In this document: piece by piece, positions 39,801 to 50,092 of the stretch
Layout of the letters: each line of letters opens with the position of its first letter
Position numbering within the stretch: position 1 is the first letter of the stretch
NCBI GenBank assembly: GCA_029237695.1
Contig: CM055279.1
Span: 62,779,586 to 62,843,585, forward strand
DNA length: 64,000 nt
Direction of reading: 5' to 3'
Source: Conchocele bisecta
Taxonomy: Eukaryota > Mollusca > Bivalvia > Lucinida > Thyasiridae
The notes under the pieces: generated by a model
What the model saw: only the letters and a program-made list of their open reading frames with translations
What the model was told of the DNA's origin: nothing
Database searches by the model: none
Translations under genes and position numbers: made by a program

Positions 39801-40043
39801 TTAAGTCTGTGAGTTGTCTTTGGAACCTGGTAACAGGAAACATTACTTTTTTTACCTGAAAGGACCGTTAAACTGCTCCTCGTCGGTGAAATATTATAAC
39901 ATTGTAACTAAACAGATGTCACCAAAGCACTTTTTGGTATCTACTATGTTTCAGTTTCTAGTTCCTAGTCCACCTGTGTTAAAAGATTATATTGTTTAGC
40001 CGATTTGAGTAAATAGAAAATTGTTAAATGTCATGTGACAAAT
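21856..40043. repeat. Macrosatellite, ~1.6-1.87 kb units in three length types
   Basis: The anchor 'accaaagcactttttggtat' recurs near 23.71, 25.57, 27.18, 28.97, 30.57, 32.20, 34.24, 36.48, 38.32 and 39.92 kb. Each unit carries a CCCTATA-rich block with a 25-base palindrome (GGACAGCCTGACAGGCTGTCC core), an AT-rich block, two 'gggagcacctgcacagta' copies and a GGAC/AGAC microsatellite. Between the two microsatellites type A has a ~150 bp insert ('aggattaggctcctccc'), type B has 'acattgtgaggtt' and type C has none. Apparent order is A B C A C C B A C C. The first ~70 bp (21856-21925) is inverted relative to the rest. Short open frames recur with the unit and are not genes. Confidence 0.93.
33000..37700. 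other. Insertion-rich, probably low-accuracy part of the macrosatellite
   Basis: The anchor-to-anchor lengths here are about 2038, 2239 and 1842 bp. The same unit types elsewhere are about 1865 (B), 1785 (A) and 1605 (C). The excess is scattered 1-8 base insertions, mostly extra A or T, plus small losses in otherwise conserved words. Units immediately left and right are close to consensus. This fits uncorrected single-molecule sequence better than biological divergence. Confidence 0.75.
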
Positions 40044-41307
40044 GTAACGGTCTCTCCTCAGAATAGGCCGTTATCTGGGGTGTTTAGGGTCCTTTGTCCG
40101 AGTGGGTTGTTAACTACACGAAAACAGGTTCACAGTTCACGACATTTATTTTCAAACGGCTGTCACATCACATTGATCTCACCGGGATACTACAGGTAGG
40201 TACGCGTCTAGGCAGCATGACCGCAGTCTACATCATATTTAGCTCCTGTCAATAAATAAAACCACGTATCACTATGGTGCTTTAAAGTGTGCAAGTGACA
40301 AGCACATGCACACATGGGCGGCTGGCAGCAGTTGGGTCATTACGATATGGTGCATAGAGCAATCAGTATAGATCATGATCAGGTTACAAACGCAACATGC
40401 ATGATCGATCCTGTTTGATAATACAATATGTGACAATTTGTTTAACCGACGAACAGTGTAGCCCCTGATCAGACTGCGCAGATGCACAATCGGATCGGAG
40501 GTGACACTGGTCCAACTATCATAATTCCCCATCTCCTGTCCATTTGCCCAAATACACTATTGACAAGATGTCATGCTATCAACATACATTTGTAATCTTA
40601 ATAAGAAAATACAAACTTATATGGCGTAAACAAGTACACCACAATTAATCAATTACAGCAGTGAGCTGAATTATTCTCCTTAATACTTAAATAATATGGA
40701 CAGATCAGCAAGCTCTAACTTGACCATCTCATCTTACATCAAAAGTACAATTTACCTAAATAATTATATCAACATACTCAGAATCATATAAGCAATCATG
40801 TCACAGTCAACTCCCAGATCCGCTGAACATCGGCCATCTTCAGCCCTCAAGCCATAACACACATTTTCTATTGTTTCCAAAGAGTGCACTAGAACCGTCC
40901 CATAGAGCCAATTCCAAAACACTCCCGGAAACCACAGAAAATGGCCATTAATTGGAGGGCGGAATATGTCAACGCTCAGAGGACTGGGAATGACATAATG
41001 GACATGGAATGAACCACGATGAATAGCTTACAAGTGACTTGTTAGGTTGGCATCCCACGGGTCATTCCTGAAATGGTCCGAAATCTGGACCAACGGCCGT
41101 CAACCCTGTGACTGACCATCCCAGCCCTGACAATCCGTGGCATGCTACGTAACACAGCCCAATCACAATCAGCCTGACATAATGCTTACCGATTGTGGAC
41201 CAAAGCCCTATAATCTGTACTGCAAACGTCACCTCAAAATGAACCGAAAGTGAATGGACAGCCTGCTAGTAGCTTAAGGTCGTAAGTGCTATATACGGAC
41301 TATTATC
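40044..41307. other. Non-coding, mostly low-copy DNA
   Basis: The macrosatellite stops after 'gtcatgtgacaaat' and unrelated sequence begins. No gene is supported. The open frame at 40272-40532 minus has no domain and no splice context. A 25-base fragment of the macrosatellite unit lies at 41241-41265. Confidence 0.55.
41241..41265. repeat. 25-base stray copy of the macrosatellite palindrome flank
   Basis: The sequence from 'gaaccgaaagtgaatgga' to 'cagcctg' is identical to the macrosatellite unit up to the centre of its palindrome. It then leaves the repeat exactly at the palindrome midpoint and enters unrelated DNA. Confidence 0.8.
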
Positions 41308-42835
41308 ATATAATAAAACAATTATTGACTAGTAAGCCATATAATCTGATATTCTAGTCAATAATTATGTCTCCCCCATGAATGGGGAGACATAGTGGTT
41401 TTGGCTTGGTTGTCCGTCGTCCGTCCGTCTATCCGTCCGGGCAAACTGTATTTATGGAGTCATGGCCCTTGACTTAGCGAAAATTGAGGATTTTCAACTT
41501 GTGTCGCGCGTATCTCCAAATGTATTTCAGTTAGAGTCGTGAAACTTTACAGGAATACTGGTCATCGTGTGAAGTTGCGCACCTGGGATTTTAGATGCGG
41601 ATTCATCCAGTATTCACGGAGTTATGGCTCTTGATTTAGTGAAAAGTGGCCATTTTCAACTTGTGTCGCGCGTATCTCCAAAAGTATTTCAGTTAGAGTC
41701 GCGAAACTTTACAGGAATACTGGTCATCGTGTGAAGTTGCGCACCTGGGGTTTTAGATGTGGATTCATCCTGTATTTACGGAGTTACGGCCCTTGACTTA
41801 GCGAACATTGGGGATTTTCAACTTGTCGCTCGTATCTCCAGATCTATTTCAATTAGAGTCGTAAAACTTTACAGGAATACTGGTCATCATGTGAAGTTGC
41901 GCACCTGGGTTTTTTAGATGCGGATTCATCCAGTATTCACGGAGTTATGGCCCTTGACTTTGTGAAAAGTGGGGATTTTCAACTTGTGTCGCGCGTATCT
42001 CCAAAAGTATTTCAGTTAGTCGCGAAACTTTACAGGAATACTGGTCATCGTGTGAAGTTGCGCACCTGTGGTTTTAGATGCGGATTCATCCAGTATTCAC
42101 AGAGTTATGGCCCTTGACTTAGTGAAAAGTGTGGATTTTCAACTTGTGTCGAGTGTATCTCCAAAAGGATTTCAGTTAGAGTCGCGAAACTTTACAGGAA
42201 TACATGTACTGGTCATCGTGTGAAGTTGCGCACCTGGGATTTTAGATGCGGATTCATCCAGTATTCACGGAGTTATGGCTCTTGATTTAGTGAAAAGTGG
42301 CCATTTTCAACTTGTGTCGCGCGTATCTCCAAAAGTATTTCAGTTAGAGTCGCGAAACTTTACAGGAATACTGGTCATCGTGTGAAGTTGCGCACCTGGG
42401 GTTTTAGATGTGGATTCATCCTGTATTTATGGAGTTATGGCTCTTGACTAGTGAAAAGTGGGGATTTTTAACTTGTGTCTCGCGTATCTCCAAATGTATT
42501 TCAGTTAGAGTCGTGAAACTTTGCAGGAATACTGGTCATCGTGTGAAGTTGCGCACCTGGGGTTTTAGATGCGTATTCATCTGTATTCACGGAGTTATAG
42601 CCCTTGATTTAGTGAAAAGTGGGGGTTTTCAACTTGTGTCGCGCGTATCTCCAAATGTATTTCAGTTAGAGTCGTGAAACTTTACAGGAATACTGGTCAT
42701 CGTGTGAAGTTGCGCACCTGGGGTTTTAGATGCAGATTCATCCTGTATTCACGGAGTTATGGCCCTTGACTTAGTGAAAAGTGGGGATATTTAACTTGTG
42801 TCGCGCGTATCTTCACAAGTATGCAGGAAATACAA
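41308..42835 (+). mobile_element. Hairpin, GTCC and ~160 bp tandem-core element (copy 2)
   Basis: The same left side as copy 1 (hairpin at about 41368-41393, GTCC run near 41412) is followed by about eight tandem units. Spacing measured on 'gaagttgcgcacc' is 160-162 bp (41571, 41733, 41893, 42054). Units alternate between 'gcggattcatccagtattcac' and 'tggattcatcctgtatttacg' versions. The open frame of 89 codons at 42408 is a repeat artefact. Confidence 0.8.
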
Positions 42836-45012
42836 GGTAGCTACATATATGCTGTTGCTGCCTTAAATTCTACTTTTCCAAGTCCTGATAACATGCAGTG
42901 GTGGTATTAAGGGAGGAACATATGTTTTTGTCTGAAAAACAATCCTCTAGTTGTATAATATGTTCGGGCCAGTGAAAATTGCTTTCTGGCCCAGGCTCGA
43001 GGTCAAGGCGGCGGGACAAGGTGAGACATTTGATTCCGCGGAATTCTTGTTGTTGGAGAGAGATGCTGCGGCCTGATTGGCTAAAAATCGCAAAAGGCAA
43101 ATATGTTACAAATGTATTATTTAAATTATTTATTTTAAGTTACAGTGTGATTTTTAAGTTTATTTTTAATATATTTTATTAATCATTTTAATACTAAATA
43201 GTATTTAATAATACACCAAGGTACAGTTTACCATATATGGTCATTGTGGTTGTTGTTGTAGATTTAAGAGTAAACAAACCGGGGTCTCATTGACTGCAAG
43301 CTAAAATGCGCTATTTTCATATTGCTACCTACTGCATATTTTTGCATTTTTTACTTTAAATTATTTTCACAATTTGAAATCTACATTCCTTTGTGCTAAA
43401 CAAAACAGAGAATTATACCGACTACAGTGTACAGTACTGCGTAAATTTATCGGCTAACTTTCGAGGTTGTGTCAATGCATGGTATACTTGAATAGTTCTG
43501 TGGGTGGGGTATTGATCTGGGAACGTTTCTGTCACAGCAGTCGCCGAGCCATAATAATTTGATTTGTGTATCGATTTGATAAATATACTGTTTTGGGGTA
43601 TTTTATTCAGCAGATCCAACATGTTTGGTGATTTTTATGGTATTTATTAATAGACTACTAACTTTATAAGAAACTACGCTAAGCCAAGTTTCTTATGCAA
43701 TCAGTAAATCATAATGAGTTTAATATTAAATATCATGTTAAGTAATCAGTTATTTAAGATCCTATTTATTGTATAATATAATCATAGAAACATAATGAAG
43801 CTGTACTGATCAATTAACTGAATGTTTTCCGTAGCCTAGTTTCTTACACTAACTAGTACATATTTGACCTGTATAGAAAGGGGGTTGGGGGAGGAGAATC
43901 TCAAAATCCGAACTGAATATTTACAGAAAAATTAGTACCATAACCTGGTCTGGTACCAGATCATCACCACACTAGAATCACTAGAATCATTTAGCCACAC
44001 TCCCTAAAAGTAATAGGATTAGTAATAATCTTTCTACCTTTATAATAGGTGAAATCTCTGAAGCAACAATAAAGTCGAAAATGAACTGTACCGGAGGCTA
44101 AATTAGGGAGATTCTGGCAAGGATGAATACCATCGTTAAATTTACCCTATGCATGCTCTTGACTAGCCGCCCACTCCAGACAACAAATTGCCGATACAAT
44201 GCGTTCAGAAATATGATAGAAATCAATTTTTATTACTCCCCTTTCATTACCTGCTGTATAATGTAACATACAAATGTAACCGAGATTCAGCTTGGCTTTT
44301 ACTTCGAAGACACCACTAGATGTTAATTTTCCTATCCCCTGTGACTCTAACAAACATTGCCGATCCAGATAAGGCACATGGACCCTTTCAACACTAAATA
44401 ACTGGAACAGATTTTGATATGTTAATTTACCGATCTATTCGTCACTAAATGATTTTCAGACTAGTCCATTATGAAAAGGGGTTGTTTTTTTCTTCTCCAA
44501 AACATATGAAAATTACTTGTAAACAAAGTGCATATATATCCTGATGAGTTGACTGGTCTGGTCGCAAGCCGGCTCATCTGCATTTACATTGTTTGCAAAT
44601 TCCACTATAGAGGTATGTTATGTTGAAAGGATTATGCTTGTTACAATAACATTGCTATGACCTGGTGATAAACTTCAACCAATTATATCAACTGCCATCC
44701 ATCATATTGCACACTGGCCTCCTAAATTGACAATATGTAACACAGTCCTGCAGAGGACCATCTGAGCAGATGGGTATGAAGCTAGAGCTTCGTTATAATT
44801 ACATAATTAATATAGCATGAAGTGCATGTACATACCATATTTATTCTAGTAAACATACATGGGATGTGCAACTTTTGAAATCAAAAACAATTCAGCAGAG
44901 CTGCAGATAAGCTGTGTATTTGCGTAAATACCCAATTAAAATTGCCAAAAACCCAATTGAAATCGGAAGTAACGAGTATCAAAAAGCAATAACAAATTTG
45001 TGGTACCTTTAT
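42836..45012. other. Non-coding, AT-rich stretch
   Basis: Short open frames on both strands (for example 42870-43100, 43422-43622 and 44147-44377 minus) carry no recognisable domain. No convincing exon, RNA gene or large repeat is seen. Confidence 0.5.
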
Positions 45013-45536
45013 CATGCTACAGAAAACAATAAAGGCCACAAATATAGCATATTTTTCTTATTTTCCATGAAAATACATCTTGGTATTTCATTAGTAAGGA
45101 AATGCCAAGACATGTTTTCATTTCGTGTTTCCTTCGACCAAATGTTCTCAGACACACCCTCTGAATCGTGAGACAATCACCTTCACTACAGCCTATATCT
45201 GTACCATATATTAATCCCGATTGGCTTTGTTTGTTTTATGAAAAATTGTGTGTTTATCATGCTACAGAAAACAATGAAGACCACAAATATAGCATATTTT
45301 TCTTATTTTCCATGAAAACACATCATGGTACATGTATTTCATTAGTAATGAAATGCCAAGACATGTTTTCATTTCATGTTTCCTTCGACCAATCAAATCA
45401 TGTTCTCAGACACACCCTCTGAATCGCGAGACAATCACCTTCACTACAGCCTACCTCCAGAAATTAATTTGCCTATATCTGTACCATATTTTAATCCCGA
45501 TTGGCTTTGTTTGTTTTATGAAAAATTGTGTGTGAA
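45013..45536. repeat. Recent-looking local tandem duplication (~245-280 bp)
   Basis: The block 'atgctacagaaaacaat' through 'gttttatgaaaaattgtgtg' (about 45013-45250) recurs at 45258-45534 with few substitutions. Small insertions distinguish the second copy ('gtacatgt', 'caatcaaatcat', 'cctccagaaattaatttg'). The open frames in it are duplicated with it and show no domain. Confidence 0.8.
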
Positions 45537-46169
45537 ATGTAAGAAAATGTTTATTTAACCAGGTGAGCTGATTATCTTGAAATAATGCCCTCGTGATTGG
45601 GTCCTACTGCTAAATAAACTTGGTTCGATACGCTCACTCGTTTATTTACAGTACGGACACACTCACTCATGCATTATTTCACGATAATCAGTTTACATGG
45701 TTAAATAAACGATATGTGTTGCATACTAGAATTTGTAAATATTGAACAGTAATGATTTGCTGGTGGTTGATCTCAGTACAAGCTGTGAATAAAAGGATGG
45801 GTTAAACAACTACATGTACTGTCTGTTTTGTGTAAACCTGTTCATTTCTGAGGGCTACATGAACACTGAAAACAAGTTGTTGTTTTTTTTGCTTGTATTT
45901 CTTTTCAGCAAAATTTCAGCAAGAGTCAACCATTGACTTTACTATACAAAACAAAATCATGATGTAAAAGAATGCTCATTTATTAATTTTGCCAAATATT
46001 GATAATTGTGAAATAATATTATTTTTTCAATATATAGTGTAGGTGAAATAAATCGTTTGGTTTTGTCAAACAGATAGTAGTACCTGTCATCTGGGTGGTG
46101 CAAATTTTTGATGTAACCACTTGGTCAAGTTGCATTTGTCACAACAAATCCGGTCCATATCAACAATTA
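45537..46169. other. Non-coding stretch, nothing recognised
   Basis: AT-rich sequence with no supported feature. The segment around 45550-45720 contains a loose inverted pair ('ttatttaaccaggtgagctgattatc' type words, described only approximately), too diverged to call. Confidence 0.4.
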
Positions 46170-46171
46170 TT

Positions 46172-46203
<32 letters not shown>

Positions 46204-46332
46204 GAAAATATTTATTTTCCCAGTAATAGGTTTGGTGGTGGGTCGGGGCCATCCCCCACAAACCGTACATAATATACATGTAATAGTCAGATACAAATAC
46301 AAAATATAAAATACACAATTACAGATATTCAC
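46170..46332 (-). mobile_element. Retrotransposed 3' end with poly(A)
   Basis: On the minus strand 'ggatggccccgacccaccac' leads to 'gggaaaataaatattttc'. It contains an AATAAA signal and is immediately followed by about 33 A (the T run from 46176). That order, unique 3' sequence, AATAAA, then poly(A), marks a 5'-truncated retrotransposon or processed transcript. No coding part remains. Confidence 0.7.
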
Positions 46333-47164
46333 CCTCTTTTGCTCTTGAAGTACTGGGTAGAAATCACTGTTCTATTAAGACTTCATGATTGAGTGTACAT
46401 TATAATCGTCATTAATAGAGACCTGCATTTTTAATTATTAAAAAAAGACAGTATAAATACTTATAATAAACCCGCAGATGACAATGTCACTCTCCAGCGC
46501 TGCAAGAGCCAAAGTTTGATTTAGCATATGTAATACATGTAATTGATTTTATGTTATCATTCATATTACCGGTACCCATGATCCAACTGAACCAGCCCCA
46601 CTCTGTAAAAAGTGAAGTTCAATCCTACTGTGCATCTACATGTTTAAATCGTGTATTAACCCTTTCACCACTACAGCCGTTTATATAGGTGTTTTTAAAC
46701 AGTGCAGATCCAGACGAGCCGGCTCATCAGGATCTGCACTCTTTGCAAGTAATTTTCATATTTGTTAAAAATAATAATTAAAATATAAATCGATTATTTA
46801 AAAAGTATTTTGTGTTGAATGGAATTGACTGAAAATTAACATATTATATATAATCCATTCCAGTTATTTAGGGTTGAAAGGGTTTGGGTTAAATGTTAAA
46901 GTTGTTGGTAACATTATGTATTGACAAGCCAATGTACAATCTGTTCCGATCCCCACATTGGTTATAAAACAAAACGCGGCTGGCTCCGTTTGATCATGGT
47001 CTTTGCTTGAACCTGTATTACTCTGTGTATATTATATTCATCTACTAGATTCATATTTATAATGTCTTTATTTCCCAAACCTATAATATGAGGTGGAATG
47101 AGGGGTGGAGAGGGGGTGGGGAAGGGGTTAAAACAAAGAAAGGAAAAAAAACGCACAAAAGCAG
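46333..47164. other. Non-coding stretch with one long palindrome
   Basis: No gene is seen. 46701-46740 is a 40-base palindrome (18 of 20 positions paired; arm AGTGCAGATCCAGACGAGCC). It belongs to a dispersed 'gagccggctca' repeat also seen near 44560. Confidence 0.6.
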
Positions 47165-48100
47165 AGATTTATTTATTAATTTTTATTATAATGAATTTAT
47201 CACACCACCACAGCCATTTTGGCTATGATAATGTAATAAATTCAGTATAATAATTCTGCATACAAAAAAAGAAGGAAAAAAGTGTGATGCAATTATCAAT
47301 GAAGTAAAAGACATGGAAGGTTGGTGGCTGGTTGATTATATTAAGGTATTGTTAAGTTGACATGCAATTCTATTTCATATTATCATTGTTTATTAGCTAT
47401 TCATCAAGGGTGTTGTGCATTCAATTCATGAATATAGTTTTGTAATTATTGTCCCATATTGCGTCAAATTTATCTAATGTATTGTTGTCGTGAGCAATTT
47501 GACGATGAATTTTGTATGTTTCTGTCGGTCTTGATTTTAGTGCAGTGAAATATAAATTTTGTTTTATTGTTCTTGATCGGTATATATATGCTTTTGTTTC
47601 CATAAAAATAATTTTGACTACTTCAGACGTCGTATTTTCGAAAAGCCCAAATAGGAAAGATTTTTCTGTTAGTTCTATTGTTATGTTATTATTTCTTAGC
47701 AATTCTGTCAAATTAGTTTTTCTGTTTGGGGACACTGCCAAAAAATATGTCTAATGGTTTCTGTATCCGAGCTACATAGATTACATAAATTGTTATTAAC
47801 AGCTCCTATCCTGTATAAGAAGGTATTTGTCACTAATATATTATGATTTATTCTAACTTGTAACCATCTTAACCTTGTACTTTTGATAGTTCTAAATGGT
47901 TCTTGGTATATAGATTTCCAATTGTTTGCACTAAATTTGTATATAGCATTCCATTTTTGTTTGCCAGTAGGTGTTTCTGTGTTTTTGTTTAGTATACTAT
48001 ACATGTCCTTAGACCCCTTGCATGATCTTAGAATTGTTCTCAAAGGTGCTGGTATAATAGGTTGTTCTAACTTTTGTGTTATTATATATGAGCCTGCAAA
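47165..48100 (-). pseudogene. LINE reverse transcriptase, C-terminal part (decayed)
   Basis: Two overlapping minus-strand frames (48043-47708 and 47741-47421) form the end of a non-LTR retrotransposon ORF2. The first carries a WLQVRINHNILVTNTFL segment followed by CNLCSSDTETIRHIFWQC. That Cys/His pattern matches the zinc-binding region found after the reverse transcriptase domain in L1/Tx1-like LINEs. A frame break near 47720 separates it from the final ~100 codons. The 3' untranslated part runs to about 47165 and contains AATAAA words. The body continues on the other side of a plus-strand LINE insertion, at 49158-49603. Confidence 0.75.
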
Positions 48101-49157
48101 ATAATTCTAGATTATGAGTATACCGATATAGTTAAAAGCATGGAAGAACTAAAAATATTAAGTGTTTATGAACGTATATTCTTAAGAAAAGCCAAATTTA
48201 TGTTTAATGTTAATAGAAATAAAACACCAAGTTACATTAATGAATTGTTTCACTTAAGACCACACAATGAAAATTTACCAACATTAAGATCCACAACCTC
48301 CAAAAATTATATTACTCCAAGACCGCATAAAGAAATCTTCAAACAAAGCATATCATATTCTGGCTCTATTATTTGGAACTGTTTACCTGCCTATTTAAAA
48401 ACAATAGATACTGCCACAAAATTTCACTGCCAATGCATTCAATGGATGAAATGATCTGGAGAATTATGTCATTGACACTAACGACTTTCCGTGTAATTTC
48501 GCATCTTATATATTAATATAATGAATGTGTGTGTATATATATAGTGTATGTGTGTTTACCATTGGAAGATTGATGGTACATTTTGTATGTGCACAATTAT
48601 TGCTATGTGATTGTATGTGATTGTATGTGTGTTGTTGATGTATAGACATCAGCAGGGAAAACAGATGGACTATCACACTTTAATGCTTTGCATGCTGAAA
48701 AAGAAATGACTATAAATAGTAAAAAATCAGCAGCCGACAATTTGTTATCTTATTTTCTTATTGCTCTCTGAATACTGTGAAGATATGACATGCAATTTCA
48801 TTAGAATTGCGTTGTCACAACGCAGTTCTAATGAAATTCCATGACATATTTGGCTGTTGTTTTCATCGCTAGCGTCCAAAAAGTTAAGAGCTTTCATCTC
48901 TCGATTGTATGCCAACCATTTATGTCTGTCTATGCAATTGACAGCTGCAGGTTTTGGAGAAATGTTTGAGTCCAGTGTTTAGCCATGGGTTGTACAAATG
49001 TATGTTTGCTTGTTGCGTCATGTTTTAAACTTTTCCTTTAACTCTGTACATTTTGTATATACATGTATGTAAGTCTGTGAGGCCTCATGGAAGATTAGTT
49101 TATAACTAAATGTGTAACCCTCTTTAAATAAAGTCTATTATTATTATTATTATTATT
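48101..49157 (+). mobile_element. 5'-truncated CR1/jockey-like LINE
   Basis: An open frame from about 48101 to 48454 encodes a LINE reverse transcriptase C-terminus: ERIFLRKAKFMFNV, TPSYINELF, LRSTTSKNYITPRPHKEIFK and SGSIIWNCLPAYLKT. These are the typical last ~100 residues of CR1/jockey-clade proteins. About 670 bp of 3' untranslated sequence follows, with AATAAA at 49127-49132 and a (TTA)n tail at 49136-49157. It sits inside the older minus-strand LINE and splits it. The 5' end is truncated, as is usual after incomplete reverse transcription. Confidence 0.8.
48794..48838. repeat. 22 bp stem hairpin in the LINE 3' region
   Basis: AATTTCATTAGAATTGCG plus TTGT (48794-48815) pairs with 48817-48838 around a single central C, with one mismatch. 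It lies in the 3' untranslated part of the CR1/jockey-like LINE. Confidence 0.85.
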
Positions 49158-49603
49158 GATATTTGATATTTTTGGAATAGTGATTTCAATGAAGATGACA
49201 GACCGTGGTAATGAAGATAATTAATGTTTATGCCTGTATTCTGTTTAAACTGTTCCAATGTAAAAATCTTATTGTCTCCATCTAACATGTCATTTATGAA
49301 TCTAATTCCTTTTTCATATAAATTTTTGAAATAAATTGTTGCGCCACCCATTTTGATGTTTGTGTTGTAAAAAAGACTGTTGGCTAATAAATTATCTTGG
49401 TTTGTTAAATCTGTTTTTGAGTTTAATTCTGTATATGCTCTAAAAACATCTTTCCAAAATGGATTATTGTTTACATACTTTTCTTCAATATATTTTGTTC
49501 CCATGGAAAATAATCGCCCAACATCAACATATTTGTTTAGTAATCAATCAACATTATTAACTTGGTTACATTTAGCACACAAGCTGATGTCTGTTACTTC
49601 TGG
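49158..49603 (-). pseudogene. LINE reverse transcriptase, upstream part (decayed)
   Basis: The minus-strand frame 49504-49160 encodes MGGATIYFKNLYEKGIRF and a following 'INDMLDGDNKIFTLEQF' segment. This is the region that precedes the zinc-binding C-terminus in L1/Tx1-like LINEs. The frame continues upstream to about 49590 through one in-frame TGA near 49543. It is the 5' continuation of 48100-47165, separated by the plus-strand LINE. A further short piece of the same element lies at 50017-50092, beyond the SINE-like insertion. Confidence 0.7.
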
Positions 49604-50003
49604 GTGGGTGGAAGGTGGGTGCAAGCGATGGGTAATTTAACGATCGGGGTTCATCCTTACCGGAATTCCGACTGGAGACCTGGTTTGGCCCTCACATACG
49701 TCTTTGGCATTTTGTATGTGACAGTTGAATCTGGTTATACCCCTTATGTGAGTATTACGATTGTTCGTAATCCTATTTTAGGGGAAGGGGCCAAGTGACT
49801 TTGGTGTGGTATGGACCTGCCACCAGGACAGGTTATTCTAATTTCAGGGCTGAATATATTGTATCTCGATGTAAATATTCAGTTCTGATTTTGGAATTTT
49901 CCCCCCAATGCAGCAGGTTAAAATGGGATCGAACTCGTTTGCCTGGCCTTGCATGACCTTAGCTGTTGATAGGCCGTTAAACACCAATAAACGAACAAAC
50001 AAA
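49604..50003 (+). mobile_element. SINE-like retroelement with exact 13 bp target duplication
   Basis: CTGTTACTTCTGG stands at 49591-49603 and again at 50004-50016. Between them lies a 400 bp element ending 'cgttaaacaccaataaacgaacaaacaaa', a tail of AAAC-type repeats. It is homologous to the insertion at 16537-17010. The perfect duplication suggests a fairly recent insertion into the old LINE. No protein is coded. Confidence 0.85.
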
Positions 50004-50092
50004 CTGTTACTTCTGGTATTCTGTGGGCATTTTGGTGCTGAAACATGAACCTCTTTCCTGTGTTCCATCTTCTTTTTGATATTCATAGAATC

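Noticed and set aside
23576..40000. Repeated 60-68 codon frames in the macrosatellite, e.g. 23576-23782 and 25442-25648
   Set aside because: They are copied with the unit, are disrupted in some units (30460, 39814 start differently), and have no domain or conserved start.
40272..40532. 86-codon minus-strand frame
   Set aside because: Cys-rich by chance in low-copy DNA, with no domain, no signal peptide pattern and no splice support.
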